DNA of 54,905 nt from Pseudoramibacter alactolyticus ATCC 23263 (GTDB lineage Bacteria > Bacillota > Clostridia > Eubacteriales > Eubacteriaceae). The notes under the pieces are model-generated. The model was not told the origin of the DNA, made no database searches, and worked only from the letters and a program-made list of their open reading frames with translations. Position 1 is the stretch's first letter. Every line of letters begins with the position of its first letter. The position numbers and the translations under genes are program-made. Positions 17,000 through 24,971 of the stretch are shown in pieces. Location: positions 252,152 through 307,056 of the forward strand of contig NZ_GL622359.1 in the NCBI RefSeq assembly GCF_000185505.1, read 5' to 3'.

Positions 17000-17919
17000 C
17001 CCAGTCCACCGTGACTGCAGCCCAAAACATGACGCATTTTATGGATAACCATCGAGCGAATGGCGCGACGGCCCGGCCCCAGATATTTTTGCGGGTCAAA
17101 AGCGTCGGGATGCTCGATAAAGAACTGGCGGATACAGGCGGTCATTACCAGATTTAAATCGGTTTCGATGTTGATCTTGGCGATGCCGAGTCTGGCGGCC
17201 TCTCGCAGCATATCCTCCGGAACGCCTTGAGCGCGGTTGATGTCGGCGCCGTATTGATTGTTCAGATCCACAAATTCTTTCGGAACCGAAGAAGCACCGT
17301 GGAGCACCAAGGGAAAGCCCGGCAGCTGATTGGACATATCCTGCAGGCGCTCGAAGGCTAAGGTGGGTTCGCTTTTGAATTTATAGGGGCCATAGCAGGT
17401 GCCGATGGCCACCGCAAGGGAGTCCACCCCGGTGGCGGCGACAAAATCGACGGCGTGGTTCGGATCAGTCAGCGCCAGGGGCACATCGGATTCGGCGTCG
17501 CCGTGCAGATCGCCGAGCCCGCCCTCGACGACGACCCCGTGATCGTGGGCGTAGTCGACGACTTTTTTGGTCAGCGCGATGTTTTCTTCAAAGGGCAGCC
17601 GGGAGCCGTCGATCATGACGGAAGTGTAGCCCGAGTCGATGCAGGCGACACAGGTTTCGTAATCCGGGCCGTCGTCCAGATGCAGACAGACGGGCACGTC
17701 GCTGGTGGCCACGGCGGCCTCCACCAGCTTGATCAGATAGACCGGGTTGGTATATTCCCGGGATTTCTCGGAAACCTGAAGGATCACCGGGCTGCTTTCC
17801 CGTTCGGCCGCGGAGATGATTCCCTGAATGATTTCCATATTATTGGCATTGAAGGCGCCGATGGCATAATGTCCGGACTGGGCGGCTTCGAACATGCGTT
17901 TGGATGTGACGAGTGGCAT
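16996..17919 (-). CDS. Class II aldolase-like protein with altered metal site
   Basis: Class II fructose-bisphosphate aldolase fold, 307 residues, close to clostridial Fba over most of its length (ending in the family pattern YLGPGRRAIRSMV). Metal and active-site residues differ. The usual HLDHG reads HLDDG (Asp83 for the zinc-ligand His). The usual VEGELG reads VEGGLG (Gly134). The usual GTSHGAYK reads GTCYGPYK (Tyr176). Only the last ligand motif LHGAS (His207) is kept. An insert of about a dozen residues after the glycine loop is absent. Codons were read on the minus strand and contain no shift. GGAGG precedes ATG 17919. It is the first gene of the cluster. Either a divergent Fba or a related aldolase with another metal arrangement. 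Confidence 0.85.
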   Translation of the reverse strand: MPLVTSKRMFEAAQSGHYAIGAFNANNMEIIQGIISAAERESSPVILQVSEKSREYTNPVYLIKLVEAAVATSDVPVCLHLDDGPDYETCVACIDSGYTSVMIDGSRLPFEENIALTKKVVDYAHDHGVVVEGGLGDLHGDAESDVPLALTDPNHAVDFVAATGVDSLAVAIGTCYGPYKFKSEPTLAFERLQDMSNQLPGFPLVLHGASSVPKEFVDLNNQYGADINRAQGVPEDMLREAARLGIAKINIETDLNLVMTACIRQFFIEHPDAFDPQKYLGPGRRAIRSMVIHKMRHVLGCSHGGLG

Positions 17920-17983
17920 GATTCCTCCTTTGTCACAAATTAGCAATGAGGCATTGACAAATGAAGTATAAATGAACGAGATC

Positions 17984-18012
17984 ATTATACCGCTTTGCCG
18001 GACGAACGGCAA
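17984..18012 (-). promoter_or_regulatory. Sigma-A promoter of the aldolase-rlu-recU-luxS cluster
   Basis: On the minus strand TTGCCG (18012-18007), a 17-base spacer and a perfect TATAAT (17989-17984) lie about 65 bases before the ATG at 17919. Confidence 0.75.
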
Positions 18013-18050
18013 ACGATCAGAGAAAAAACAAAATTCTGTGATGCTGCTTA

Positions 18051-18086
18051 TAAAAAATGCGGCTGGTGCAGGATGCACCAACCGCA
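18051..18086 (-). terminator. Terminator of the DUF2207 gene
   Basis: TGCGGTTGGTGCA pairs with TGCACCAGCCGCA on the minus strand, followed by TTTTTTA. It is 45 bases past the stop. Confidence 0.85.
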
Positions 18087-18130
18087 GAATAATAGTGTCG
18101 TGCTGCGGGGATTGAAAAGCGATTTCGGTT

Positions 18131-20056
18131 TTACCAGGAGCCGCCGCCGCCTCCGCCGCCTCCGCCGCCGGAAAATCCCCCGCCTCCACCGAAGCCGCCT
18201 CCGCCGAAGCCGCCGCTTCCTGAGTCGCTGGGGATCTGAATCATCGAGGCGCTCATATTGGCCATGCTGTGGCTAAACGCAGAGGCAAACCAAAGCGTAT
18301 TCCAAGTGGTCATCGGGCGATAGGTGCTGTACCAACTGGGCGGTTCAACGGCCAGCGATTCAAAACGTTTGGCCCATTGATCGGTGACGCCCAGCACGTA
18401 GGCATAGGGCAGCACGTCATAAAAATAGGCGGGATTGTCGTTAAGCAATACCCTAAGACGATCGGCTTCGGCCAGTTCGATAAAGTGCTTGAAGCCCAGC
18501 ACTTCTCCGAGCCAGGTATTGCCGTTGGGCGTGCGTTTGGTCGCCTTGGCGCTGATAAGCATCAGCAGGGGAATCGCAGCGACGGGGACAGGCATCAGCG
18601 GGGAAAGCTTGACGGCGGTCACCGTGCCGACGCCCGCCGTGGCCGCTGCGGTGATCAGGCCGAAGAAAATACAAACGCCCCGACGACTGGCGGCCTTCAT
18701 GCCCGCCCCGTATTCCAGGAAATGCCCGAGCCAAAAGGCGGGACTGAGAAGCATGGCGCCTAACAGAACTGTACAGAGAAGGAAAGGATAAAGATCGAAG
18801 CCGCCGCGCCAGGCGTAGCAGATCGCATATCCGGTGAAAAGGGTGACGGCGATCGCCAGGCTGATCAGCACGGCCTTCAGAGCCCGGGATGCAGAAGTGA
18901 ACAGTTCGGTATTCGGCTGATGGAAAGTGTCCATCACCATGGTTTTGCCTTCGCTGACCGTTTGATAAAAATCGTCGGCCAATTGATCGCTGGTGACCGT
19001 TCGGCGGCCGGCGGAAAAAAGGCTGTTGAAAATCAATTGGGTATAGGCCGGGGCATCGGCCGGCAAATCTTTTTGCCAGCGGAAGGTAAAGACCTTGTCG
19101 GCCGTCTCTTCAATGGTGAGGTATCCCTGTGAAGCCAGATAAATGATCATAGCGAGAATATCCTGCTGATCGGTGCTGCCGTCGACGATGGTGCCCACCT
19201 GGGCCGGATCGAATCCGCGGGGCGCATTAAAGAAAACGGGCATCACGGGTTTTTCGTCCCGGCCGTAACGCCAGAACAGAATGACCGCGGCAATCAGGGC
19301 GATGATGGCCGCACCCGCAGCCAGGGGCACACGATCGCTGGGTTTGCGCGCGCCGACAAAATACCCTTCCGGCAGACGCAGATTGATGGTCAGGGTTTGG
19401 CTGGCGGAGAGGCCGCGGTCCACCCGGCCGGTGAGGGTTTTGCCGCTTATGTGGTAGTACACGTGCGTCGAGCCGGTGCTGCCGTATCCGCCGCTGTAAA
19501 AATGCAGCTTTTTGGCAGAAAACTTTTTGGGCAGATCCACGCGGAAGGTCATGCGGCTGATGGCTGTGGGCCAAAGCCGTGGTGCCAGATTAAAATAGAC
19601 GTCGTCGAAATCGGTGATGCCGTCATCACCGGGATCCCATCGGTAGCGGATTACATACGTTTTGTTGCCGATGACGGTGGCGTCGCTGCTGCCGATGCGG
19701 ATCACCGTGTTGTTGTCTTGGGTGCTGACAGCCGTTTTGCCGCCGTCGACCCGGATGTTGGTGATGGCGGCATGGTAGTCGCTTGCCACGGGTTTGCCGT
19801 TGATTTGCCTGTAAAAGGTGCCGCGGTTGGGAATGTATCGGTAAATCCCGTGGCGCGCTTCATTGAAGTTAATGCGAATGGTTTCAGTGACGTCGTAGGC
19901 GTGATCTTCCCGAACCGTGAGCCTTGTGTGCCAGGAAGGGGTGGTGTAGCCGCCCTCGTCGGCCAGGACGGGAGAAGAGAAGCCTATCAGAACGATGGCG
20001 ATGGCAAGGATGAGCCCCAAGCGCAATGGGAGCCGGGGATTTTTAAGCAAAGTCAT
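18131..20056 (-). CDS. DUF2207 membrane protein with glycine-rich tail
   Basis: A 641-residue surface-exposed membrane protein of unknown function. A signal peptide (LRLGLILAIAIVLIGFSSPV) is followed by the extracellular DUF2207 domain to about residue 240. Then come a membrane helix, a cytoplasmic part, two further helices near residues 400-440 and more near 470-510. The protein ends in an unbroken glycine run ending SW, which is usual for this family. GGAGGTGATT overlaps the start, and I take ATG 20056 over the GTG two codons earlier. It lies downstream of lemA, a frequent pairing. Confidence 0.85.
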   Translation of the reverse strand: MTLLKNPRLPLRLGLILAIAIVLIGFSSPVLADEGGYTTPSWHTRLTVREDHAYDVTETIRINFNEARHGIYRYIPNRGTFYRQINGKPVASDYHAAITNIRVDGGKTAVSTQDNNTVIRIGSSDATVIGNKTYVIRYRWDPGDDGITDFDDVYFNLAPRLWPTAISRMTFRVDLPKKFSAKKLHFYSGGYGSTGSTHVYYHISGKTLTGRVDRGLSASQTLTINLRLPEGYFVGARKPSDRVPLAAGAAIIALIAAVILFWRYGRDEKPVMPVFFNAPRGFDPAQVGTIVDGSTDQQDILAMIIYLASQGYLTIEETADKVFTFRWQKDLPADAPAYTQLIFNSLFSAGRRTVTSDQLADDFYQTVSEGKTMVMDTFHQPNTELFTSASRALKAVLISLAIAVTLFTGYAICYAWRGGFDLYPFLLCTVLLGAMLLSPAFWLGHFLEYGAGMKAASRRGVCIFFGLITAAATAGVGTVTAVKLSPLMPVPVAAIPLLMLISAKATKRTPNGNTWLGEVLGFKHFIELAEADRLRVLLNDNPAYFYDVLPYAYVLGVTDQWAKRFESLAVEPPSWYSTYRPMTTWNTLWFASAFSHSMANMSASMIQIPSDSGSGGFGGGGFGGGGGFSGGGGGGGGGGSW

Positions 20057-20094
20057 AATCACCTCCGATATGCATCAAAGCTTTGCAGTGTTTT

Positions 20095-20121
20095 GATAAA
20101 TAAAGCCCGGAAAGGCCGGGC
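20095..20121 (-). terminator. Hairpin between lemA and the DUF2207 gene
   Basis: AGCCCGG pairs with CCGGGCT, followed on the minus strand by TTTATTTATC. It may let only part of the lemA transcripts continue into the DUF2207 gene. Confidence 0.65.
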
Positions 20122-20140
20122 TGCAATTGGCAGGAAAAAG

Positions 20141-20698
20141 TTAAAATTGGACCTTGACGTTTTCACGTTCGGCATCGGCCGCTTCGAAATAGGGCTTTGC
20201 CGTGTAGCCGCTCATGCCCGCGACAATGGACGCCGGGAAAACTTCCGTTTTATTATTAAAGGTCTTGACCGTAGCGTTGTAATATTTACGGGCGTTGGCA
20301 ATGTCCTCTTCGATGGCCTTCAGCTGGTTTTGCAGATCGACGAAATTGGCGTTGGCCTTTAAATCAGGATAGGCTTCGGCGACGGCAAAAAGCTGCCGCA
20401 GGGTGCCGGTCAGGGCATTTTCGCTGTCGATTTTGGCTGAAAGATCGGCGGGGGCTGTCCGCATGGCGGTATTGCGGGCCGCAATCACCTGCTCCAGGGT
20501 TTCGGATTCATGGCGGGCGTAGCCTTTGACGGTTTCCACCAGATTGGGAATCAGGTCGTAGCGTTTTTTGAGGTAGACATCAATGGTGGCGAAGCCTTCC
20601 TCCACCTGGTTTTCGGCGCGGACGAAGCTGTTTTTCGTGGCGATGAACCACAGCGCGATAATAACAATCAGCGCGACAATGACAATAATGGCGATCAT
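20141..20698 (-). CDS. lemA: LemA family protein
   Basis: A 185-residue protein with one N-terminal membrane helix (IAIIVIVALIVIIALWFIA) and a long helical LemA domain. The family motifs VEEGFATIDVYLKKRYDLIP and ARKYYNATVKTFN are present. The molecular function of LemA proteins is unknown. GGAGG precedes the ATG. A TATAAT box lies on the minus strand at 20792-20787 with a weak -35. It pairs with the DUF2207 gene, an arrangement seen in many Firmicutes. Confidence 0.92.
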   Translation of the reverse strand: MIAIIVIVALIVIIALWFIATKNSFVRAENQVEEGFATIDVYLKKRYDLIPNLVETVKGYARHESETLEQVIAARNTAMRTAPADLSAKIDSENALTGTLRQLFAVAEAYPDLKANANFVDLQNQLKAIEEDIANARKYYNATVKTFNNKTEVFPASIVAGMSGYTAKPYFEAADAERENVKVQF

Positions 20699-20833
20699 TA
20701 AGAACCTCCTGAGATAAAAAATGGGTCATGCAGTGGCGCCATCCGCGGAAGAACGGCACCAGGGACCGGGAAAATATAGTTTTTTAATTATAGCATACTT
20801 TTTGGTTAAATGCGAATTCTCGGTCGCAGGCGA

Positions 20834-20862
20834 TTGCACTTGTCAAAACTTTCTTTTATAAT
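20834..20862 (+). promoter_or_regulatory. Promoter of the aro operon
   Basis: TTGCAC (20834-20839), a 17-base spacer and a perfect TATAAT (20857-20862) lie about 150 bases before the aroB start. Confidence 0.65.
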
Positions 20863-20910
20863 AAGAATCGGATCACCGCATGAAGACGGCATCACCGAAA
20901 CAAAAAGTTC

Positions 20911-20940
20911 AGGCGCTCTGTGAAGGAGCGCTTGGTTTTC
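20911..20940 (+). promoter_or_regulatory. Leader hairpin upstream of aroB
   Basis: GGCGCTC pairs with GAGCGCTT around TGTGAAG, followed by GGTTTTC. It lies in the untranslated leader between the promoter and aroB. It could be a weak attenuator, but I see no T-box or known riboswitch. Confidence 0.35.
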
Positions 20941-21009
20941 AAATAAAATTAAAACGCAGATGCGTTGCGAACGTGCGTTAATTATAAAGAATGGGAAAGG
21001 ATCAGTGCC

Positions 21010-22083
21010 GTGAAGAAATTATCCTGCACAACAGAAAGTGTTCACAAGACGGAAATTTATATCCAAAAAGGACTCAGAGATCATCTCTTTGAGCTCGACA
21101 GCCTGTTCAAAAAATACCGGACCATTGTCATCATCACCGATGAAAATGTCGCCGGTTATTATTTGAAAGGTATTGTCAAGCAATTTGCCTCTTTTGGCGG
21201 GACGGTGCGGCAAATTGTGCTTGAACCGGGCGAGCCCACCAAAAATTTGGGCCAGGCTGAAGAAATTTATTATAAGCTGGCGGAGTTCGGCGTGACCCGG
21301 GCCGATGCCATTGTGGCGCTCGGCGGCGGCGTGATCGGCGATTTGGCAGGTTTTTGTGCAGCGACTTATATGCGGGGGATCGATCTGTATCAAATTCCGA
21401 CATCGCTCATCGCGATGAGCGACAGCGCCGTCGGGGATAAAACCGGGGTGGATCTTGATATCGGTAAAAATATGGTGGGGGCTTTTTATCCGGCAGAGGC
21501 CGTCTTCGTGGATCCGGTGTTTCTCCAAACGCTGGACGATCGTTTCTTCATTGACGGGATGGCCGAAGTTATCAAATACGGCTGCATCGCTTCCGGCAAG
21601 CTTTTCGTACGTCTCACCGGCTACCAGTATCAGGAAGATCTGCTGGATGACATGGACAGCGTGATTGCCAAGTGCTTGCAGATTAAGCGCAATGTGGTCG
21701 AAGAAGATGAACGGGAATCCGGCATTCGCCGCATTTTGAATTTTGGGCATACCATCGGCCACGTGATCGAAAACTATTTCGGCTACGGCACCTATACGCA
21801 CGGCGAAGCAGTGGCCATCGGCATGTATAACATCACGCGGATGAGCGTGCGGGAAGGCATCACGTCCGAAGAAGATCTGGCCAATCTGGGGCAGATCCTC
21901 GATACTTACGGTTTACCCAGGGAATTGCCGGAGATGGATCTTGATCGCGTCAATGCGATTTTGCAAAATGATAAGAAATTTGAAGGTGATGTGCTTAATC
22001 TTTGTGTGATGCCTCAAATCGGCACGGCGGAAATTGTGCGGGTGCACAAGAACATGGCCATCGAATTGTTCCAGGCGGAATAG
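21010..22083 (+). CDS. aroB: 3-dehydroquinate synthase
   Basis: Converts DAHP to 3-dehydroquinate in the shikimate pathway, using NAD and a metal ion. The 357-residue protein shows the family motifs GGGVIGDLAGFCAATYMRGI near residue 105, PTSLIAMSDSAVGDKTGVD near 134 and the metal-ligand NFGHTIGH near 250. GTG 21010 follows GGAAAGGATC. An upstream in-frame ATG at 20965 would add 15 residues that the family lacks. It is the first gene of aroB-aroA-aroC-chorismate mutase. Confidence 0.94.
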   Translation: MKKLSCTTESVHKTEIYIQKGLRDHLFELDSLFKKYRTIVIITDENVAGYYLKGIVKQFASFGGTVRQIVLEPGEPTKNLGQAEEIYYKLAEFGVTRADAIVALGGGVIGDLAGFCAATYMRGIDLYQIPTSLIAMSDSAVGDKTGVDLDIGKNMVGAFYPAEAVFVDPVFLQTLDDRFFIDGMAEVIKYGCIASGKLFVRLTGYQYQEDLLDDMDSVIAKCLQIKRNVVEEDERESGIRRILNFGHTIGHVIENYFGYGTYTHGEAVAIGMYNITRMSVREGITSEEDLANLGQILDTYGLPRELPEMDLDRVNAILQNDKKFEGDVLNLCVMPQIGTAEIVRVHKNMAIELFQAE

Positions 22084-22092
22084 GAGGTCAGG

Positions 22093-23376
22093 ATGAGACA
22101 AATCCTGAAACCGCACCCTATTTGCGGCGAAATTGTCGCGCCGCCGTCCAAGAGTGTGAGCCATCGCATGGTGATGGCCGCGGCGCTGGCCAAAGGCGAA
22201 AGCACCGTGCATCACGTGCTCTTGTCGGAGGATTTAAAGGCGACTTGCGCCGCGATGGAAGCGCTGGGCGCACATATTGAAAGTGCGGCGGAGTCCCGCG
22301 GACTGGTGACGTTAACGATCCGCGGCTGCGATCGTCCGAAGGCAGCGGCCGGGGCGACCATTTATTGCCGGGAGTCGGGTTCGACCTTGCGTTTTATGTT
22401 GCCATTGGCGGGAATGCATGCGCGGGATTTGCACATCACCGGTGAAGGTCGGCTGAGTGAGCGCCCTTTGGGTCCCTTCCGGGAGAATTTTACCGCGCAC
22501 GGCGTGCAGTGGACGGCGCCGGAGAATCGGGAGCTGCCGCTGACGCTGAACGGCGGTCTTCAGCCGGGGCATTTTCTGCTGCCGGGGAATCTTTCGTCTC
22601 AATTTATTACGGGGTTGCTTTTTGCGCTGCCGCTCCTCGACGGCGACTCAACCATTGATGTGATCACCGAGATGGAATCGGCGCCCTATGTGGCTATCAC
22701 GCTGGCGGTGCTGGGGCAGGCAGGGATTGTCGTTGATGCCAGTGCGGATTTCAGGCATTACCGTATTGCCGGCGGACAGCATTATGCGCCCGGGGTGTTC
22801 ACCGTGGAAGGTGACTATTCCCAGGCGGCGTTCTGGCTGGCTATAGGGGTGCTCAGCGGACCGGTGACTTGTCGGGGATTGCTCTTTGATTCGGCCCAGG
22901 GCGACGCCCGCGTTGTCGATTGGATGCGTGAAATGGGCGGTGACATCACACGGACGGCCGATGGTTTTTGTGCCAGACCCAGTCGGCTTCGCGGCATCGA
23001 GATGAACGTGAGCCAGTGCCCGGATCTGGTGCCCGTGCTCGCGGTATTGGCAGCGGCGGCTTCTGGAACAAGCCGAATCGTCGGTGCCGGCCGCCTCCGT
23101 CTGAAGGAATCGGACCGGCTGGCGGCCATGACGACGGTCCTCACCGCCCTGGGCGCCGATGTAAAAGAAAAGCCGGAAGGCCTCGTGATTCGCGGCGGCA
23201 GGCCCCTGAAGGGCGGCCGCGTCTCGAGTTTTAACGATCACCGGGTGGCGATGGCATTGGCCACGGCATCGACTGTGTGCGCAGCGCCCGTGGTGCTCGA
23301 CGGAGCGGAAGCGGTACAAAAATCCTATCCTCAATTTTGGGAAGATTTTGTGAAAATGGGAGGACAATTGGCATGA
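22093..23376 (+). CDS. aroA: 3-phosphoshikimate 1-carboxyvinyltransferase (EPSP synthase)
   Basis: Transfers enolpyruvyl from PEP to shikimate-3-phosphate. The 427-residue protein has the start motif PPSKSVSHRMVMAAALAKGE, a SGSTLRFMLPLAG segment and the KESDRLAAM motif near residue 337. The usual substrate-binding lysines and arginines of both domains are visible. AGGAGG precedes the ATG, 9 bases after aroB. Its stop overlaps the aroC start by four bases. Confidence 0.94.
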   Translation: MRQILKPHPICGEIVAPPSKSVSHRMVMAAALAKGESTVHHVLLSEDLKATCAAMEALGAHIESAAESRGLVTLTIRGCDRPKAAAGATIYCRESGSTLRFMLPLAGMHARDLHITGEGRLSERPLGPFRENFTAHGVQWTAPENRELPLTLNGGLQPGHFLLPGNLSSQFITGLLFALPLLDGDSTIDVITEMESAPYVAITLAVLGQAGIVVDASADFRHYRIAGGQHYAPGVFTVEGDYSQAAFWLAIGVLSGPVTCRGLLFDSAQGDARVVDWMREMGGDITRTADGFCARPSRLRGIEMNVSQCPDLVPVLAVLAAAASGTSRIVGAGRLRLKESDRLAAMTTVLTALGADVKEKPEGLVIRGGRPLKGGRVSSFNDHRVAMALATASTVCAAPVVLDGAEAVQKSYPQFWEDFVKMGGQLA

Positions 23377-24458
23377 CATCCTTTTGGGGCAATCATTTAA
23401 AGCTTTCAGTCTTTGGCGAATCCCACGGCAGAGCCATCGGGGCAGTGATCGACGGGCTGCCGGCGGGGATTCCCATCGACGAAACAGCCATTGCGAAGGA
23501 AATGGACCGCCGGGCATCCCGAGGAAAGGTCCTGGCGACGCCGCGCAAAGAAGCGGATACCGTTAATATTGTTTCCGGATATTTTGAAGGGCACACCACG
23601 GGGACGCCGCTGACGGGCATGATTGAAAATACAAACACCCGCTCCGGGGATTATGCCGGGACGAAAAACAAAATGCGGCCGGGTCACGCGGATTATACGG
23701 CTTGGCTCAAATACGGCGGTTATCAGGATTATCGCGGCGGCGGACATTTTTCCGGTCGGCTGACGGCGCCGGTTGTTTTTGCCGGAGCGGTGGCCAAGCA
23801 GGTGCTGGCGGCGAAAATCGAAGGGCTGCAGGTAGGTTCGCGGATTCTTTGCATCGGGGGCGTGGCAGATGAATCGATCGTCATACCGGAAGCTTACGCT
23901 GATTTGCAGTATTGCGACGCAAACTGGCCGGCGATCGACGAAAGCCGCATCCCCGAGATGCAGGCGGCGGTATCCGAGGCGCGCGCCGATAAAGATTCGG
24001 TAGGCGGTATCATTGAGGGCTATGTCACCGGGGTACCCGGCGGGCTGGGCTCGCCGATGTTTGAAACGGTGGAAAGCCGGCTTGCTGCACTGCTCTTTGC
24101 CATTCCCGCTGTCAAAGGGGTTGAATTCGGTTCGGGCTTTGCCATGAGCGGGATGCGGGGCTCTGAGGCGAACGATGCCTTTTATATGGATGGCGATCGG
24201 GTGAAGACGCGGACCAACCACAACGGCGGCGTCAACGGCGGCATCACCAACGGCATGCCGTTGGTCTTTCGTGTGGCATTTAAACCTACACCGTCCATTG
24301 CCCAGCCGCAGGCGACGATCGATATGGCCCGGCGGGAAGACACGACGATTGAAATCACCGGGCGGCACGATCCCTGTATTGTGCTCCGGGCGATCCCGGC
24401 GGTGGAAGCGGCGACGGCGCTTTGTCTGCTCGATTTGATTTTGGAGGATGGCCGATGA
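23373..24458 (+). CDS. aroC: Chorismate synthase
   Basis: FMN-dependent enzyme that makes chorismate from EPSP, 361 residues. The family signatures are present: FGESHGRAIG near residue 14, RPGHADYTAWLKYG near 107, MSGMRGSEANDAFY near 259 and RTNHNGGVNGGITNGMP near 281. GGGAGGA lies before ATG 23373, which overlaps the aroA stop. The longer frame upstream runs inside aroA and is not used. Confidence 0.95.
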   Translation: MTSFWGNHLKLSVFGESHGRAIGAVIDGLPAGIPIDETAIAKEMDRRASRGKVLATPRKEADTVNIVSGYFEGHTTGTPLTGMIENTNTRSGDYAGTKNKMRPGHADYTAWLKYGGYQDYRGGGHFSGRLTAPVVFAGAVAKQVLAAKIEGLQVGSRILCIGGVADESIVIPEAYADLQYCDANWPAIDESRIPEMQAAVSEARADKDSVGGIIEGYVTGVPGGLGSPMFETVESRLAALLFAIPAVKGVEFGSGFAMSGMRGSEANDAFYMDGDRVKTRTNHNGGVNGGITNGMPLVFRVAFKPTPSIAQPQATIDMARREDTTIEITGRHDPCIVLRAIPAVEAATALCLLDLILEDGR

Positions 24459-24802
24459 GCGGGTATTTGACAAACACTGCCGCAAATCCGGAAAATTTAA
24501 ACGCGATTCGCGAATCCATTGACGCCATCGATCGGCAGATGGCCGCGCTCTATGAAGCGCGCCTGAACTGCGCGACGGCGGTGGCGCACTACAAGCACGT
24601 GAGGCATCAGCCGATTTTCGACGCGGTGCGGGAAAAGGCCGTGATTGACAAAAATGTGTCCCGGCTGAAAAATCCAGAGGCTTACGGCCATTATTACCGT
24701 GCGTTTCTCCAGCACCTGATGGATCAGTGCAAGGATCTGGAAGCGGCGGTCATTGCCGAAATGGACGCCGCTGAGGCAGGGGCATATCCGCGTTCTGAAT
24801 AA
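24455..24802 (+). CDS. Chorismate mutase, AroQ type
   Basis: A 115-residue all-helical chorismate mutase that makes prephenate. The opening helix carries the family pattern IRESIDAIDRQMAALYEARL, with the arginine and acidic residues of the active site. Later helices contain VREKAVIDKNVSRL. The ATG overlaps the aroC stop (ATGA), with GGAGG upstream. It has no prephenate dehydratase or DAHP synthase domain fused. It completes the aro operon. Confidence 0.85.
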   Translation: MSGYLTNTAANPENLNAIRESIDAIDRQMAALYEARLNCATAVAHYKHVRHQPIFDAVREKAVIDKNVSRLKNPEAYGHYYRAFLQHLMDQCKDLEAAVIAEMDAAEAGAYPRSE

Positions 24803-24859
24803 AAACCGCTGTCTTTCTGTTTTGATATTGAAGGGCGGTGAAAACAGGCTAAATAAATT

Positions 24860-24889
24860 TTGCAAAGTCGCCGTCCGATAGGGTATAAT
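24860..24889 (+). promoter_or_regulatory. Promoter of pyruvate carboxylase
   Basis: TTGCAA (24860-24865), an 18-base spacer and a perfect TATAAT (24884-24889) lie 82 bases before the ATG. Confidence 0.7.
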
Positions 24890-24971
24890 GGCTCAAATTT
24901 ATCATTTGCCGAAGAACATGGCATACGGAAATGAATTAGACAACAAGACATATTGAGCTGAAAGGAGCATC

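Noticed and set aside
18131..18230. Run of GGC-type triplets that looks like a simple repeat
   Set aside because: It encodes the glycine-rich tail that is normal for DUF2207 proteins, so I do not count it as a separate repeat.
20699..21009. Riboswitch upstream of aroB
   Set aside because: Only one small hairpin is visible, and no conserved core of a known riboswitch or tryptophan-type leader peptide could be recognised.
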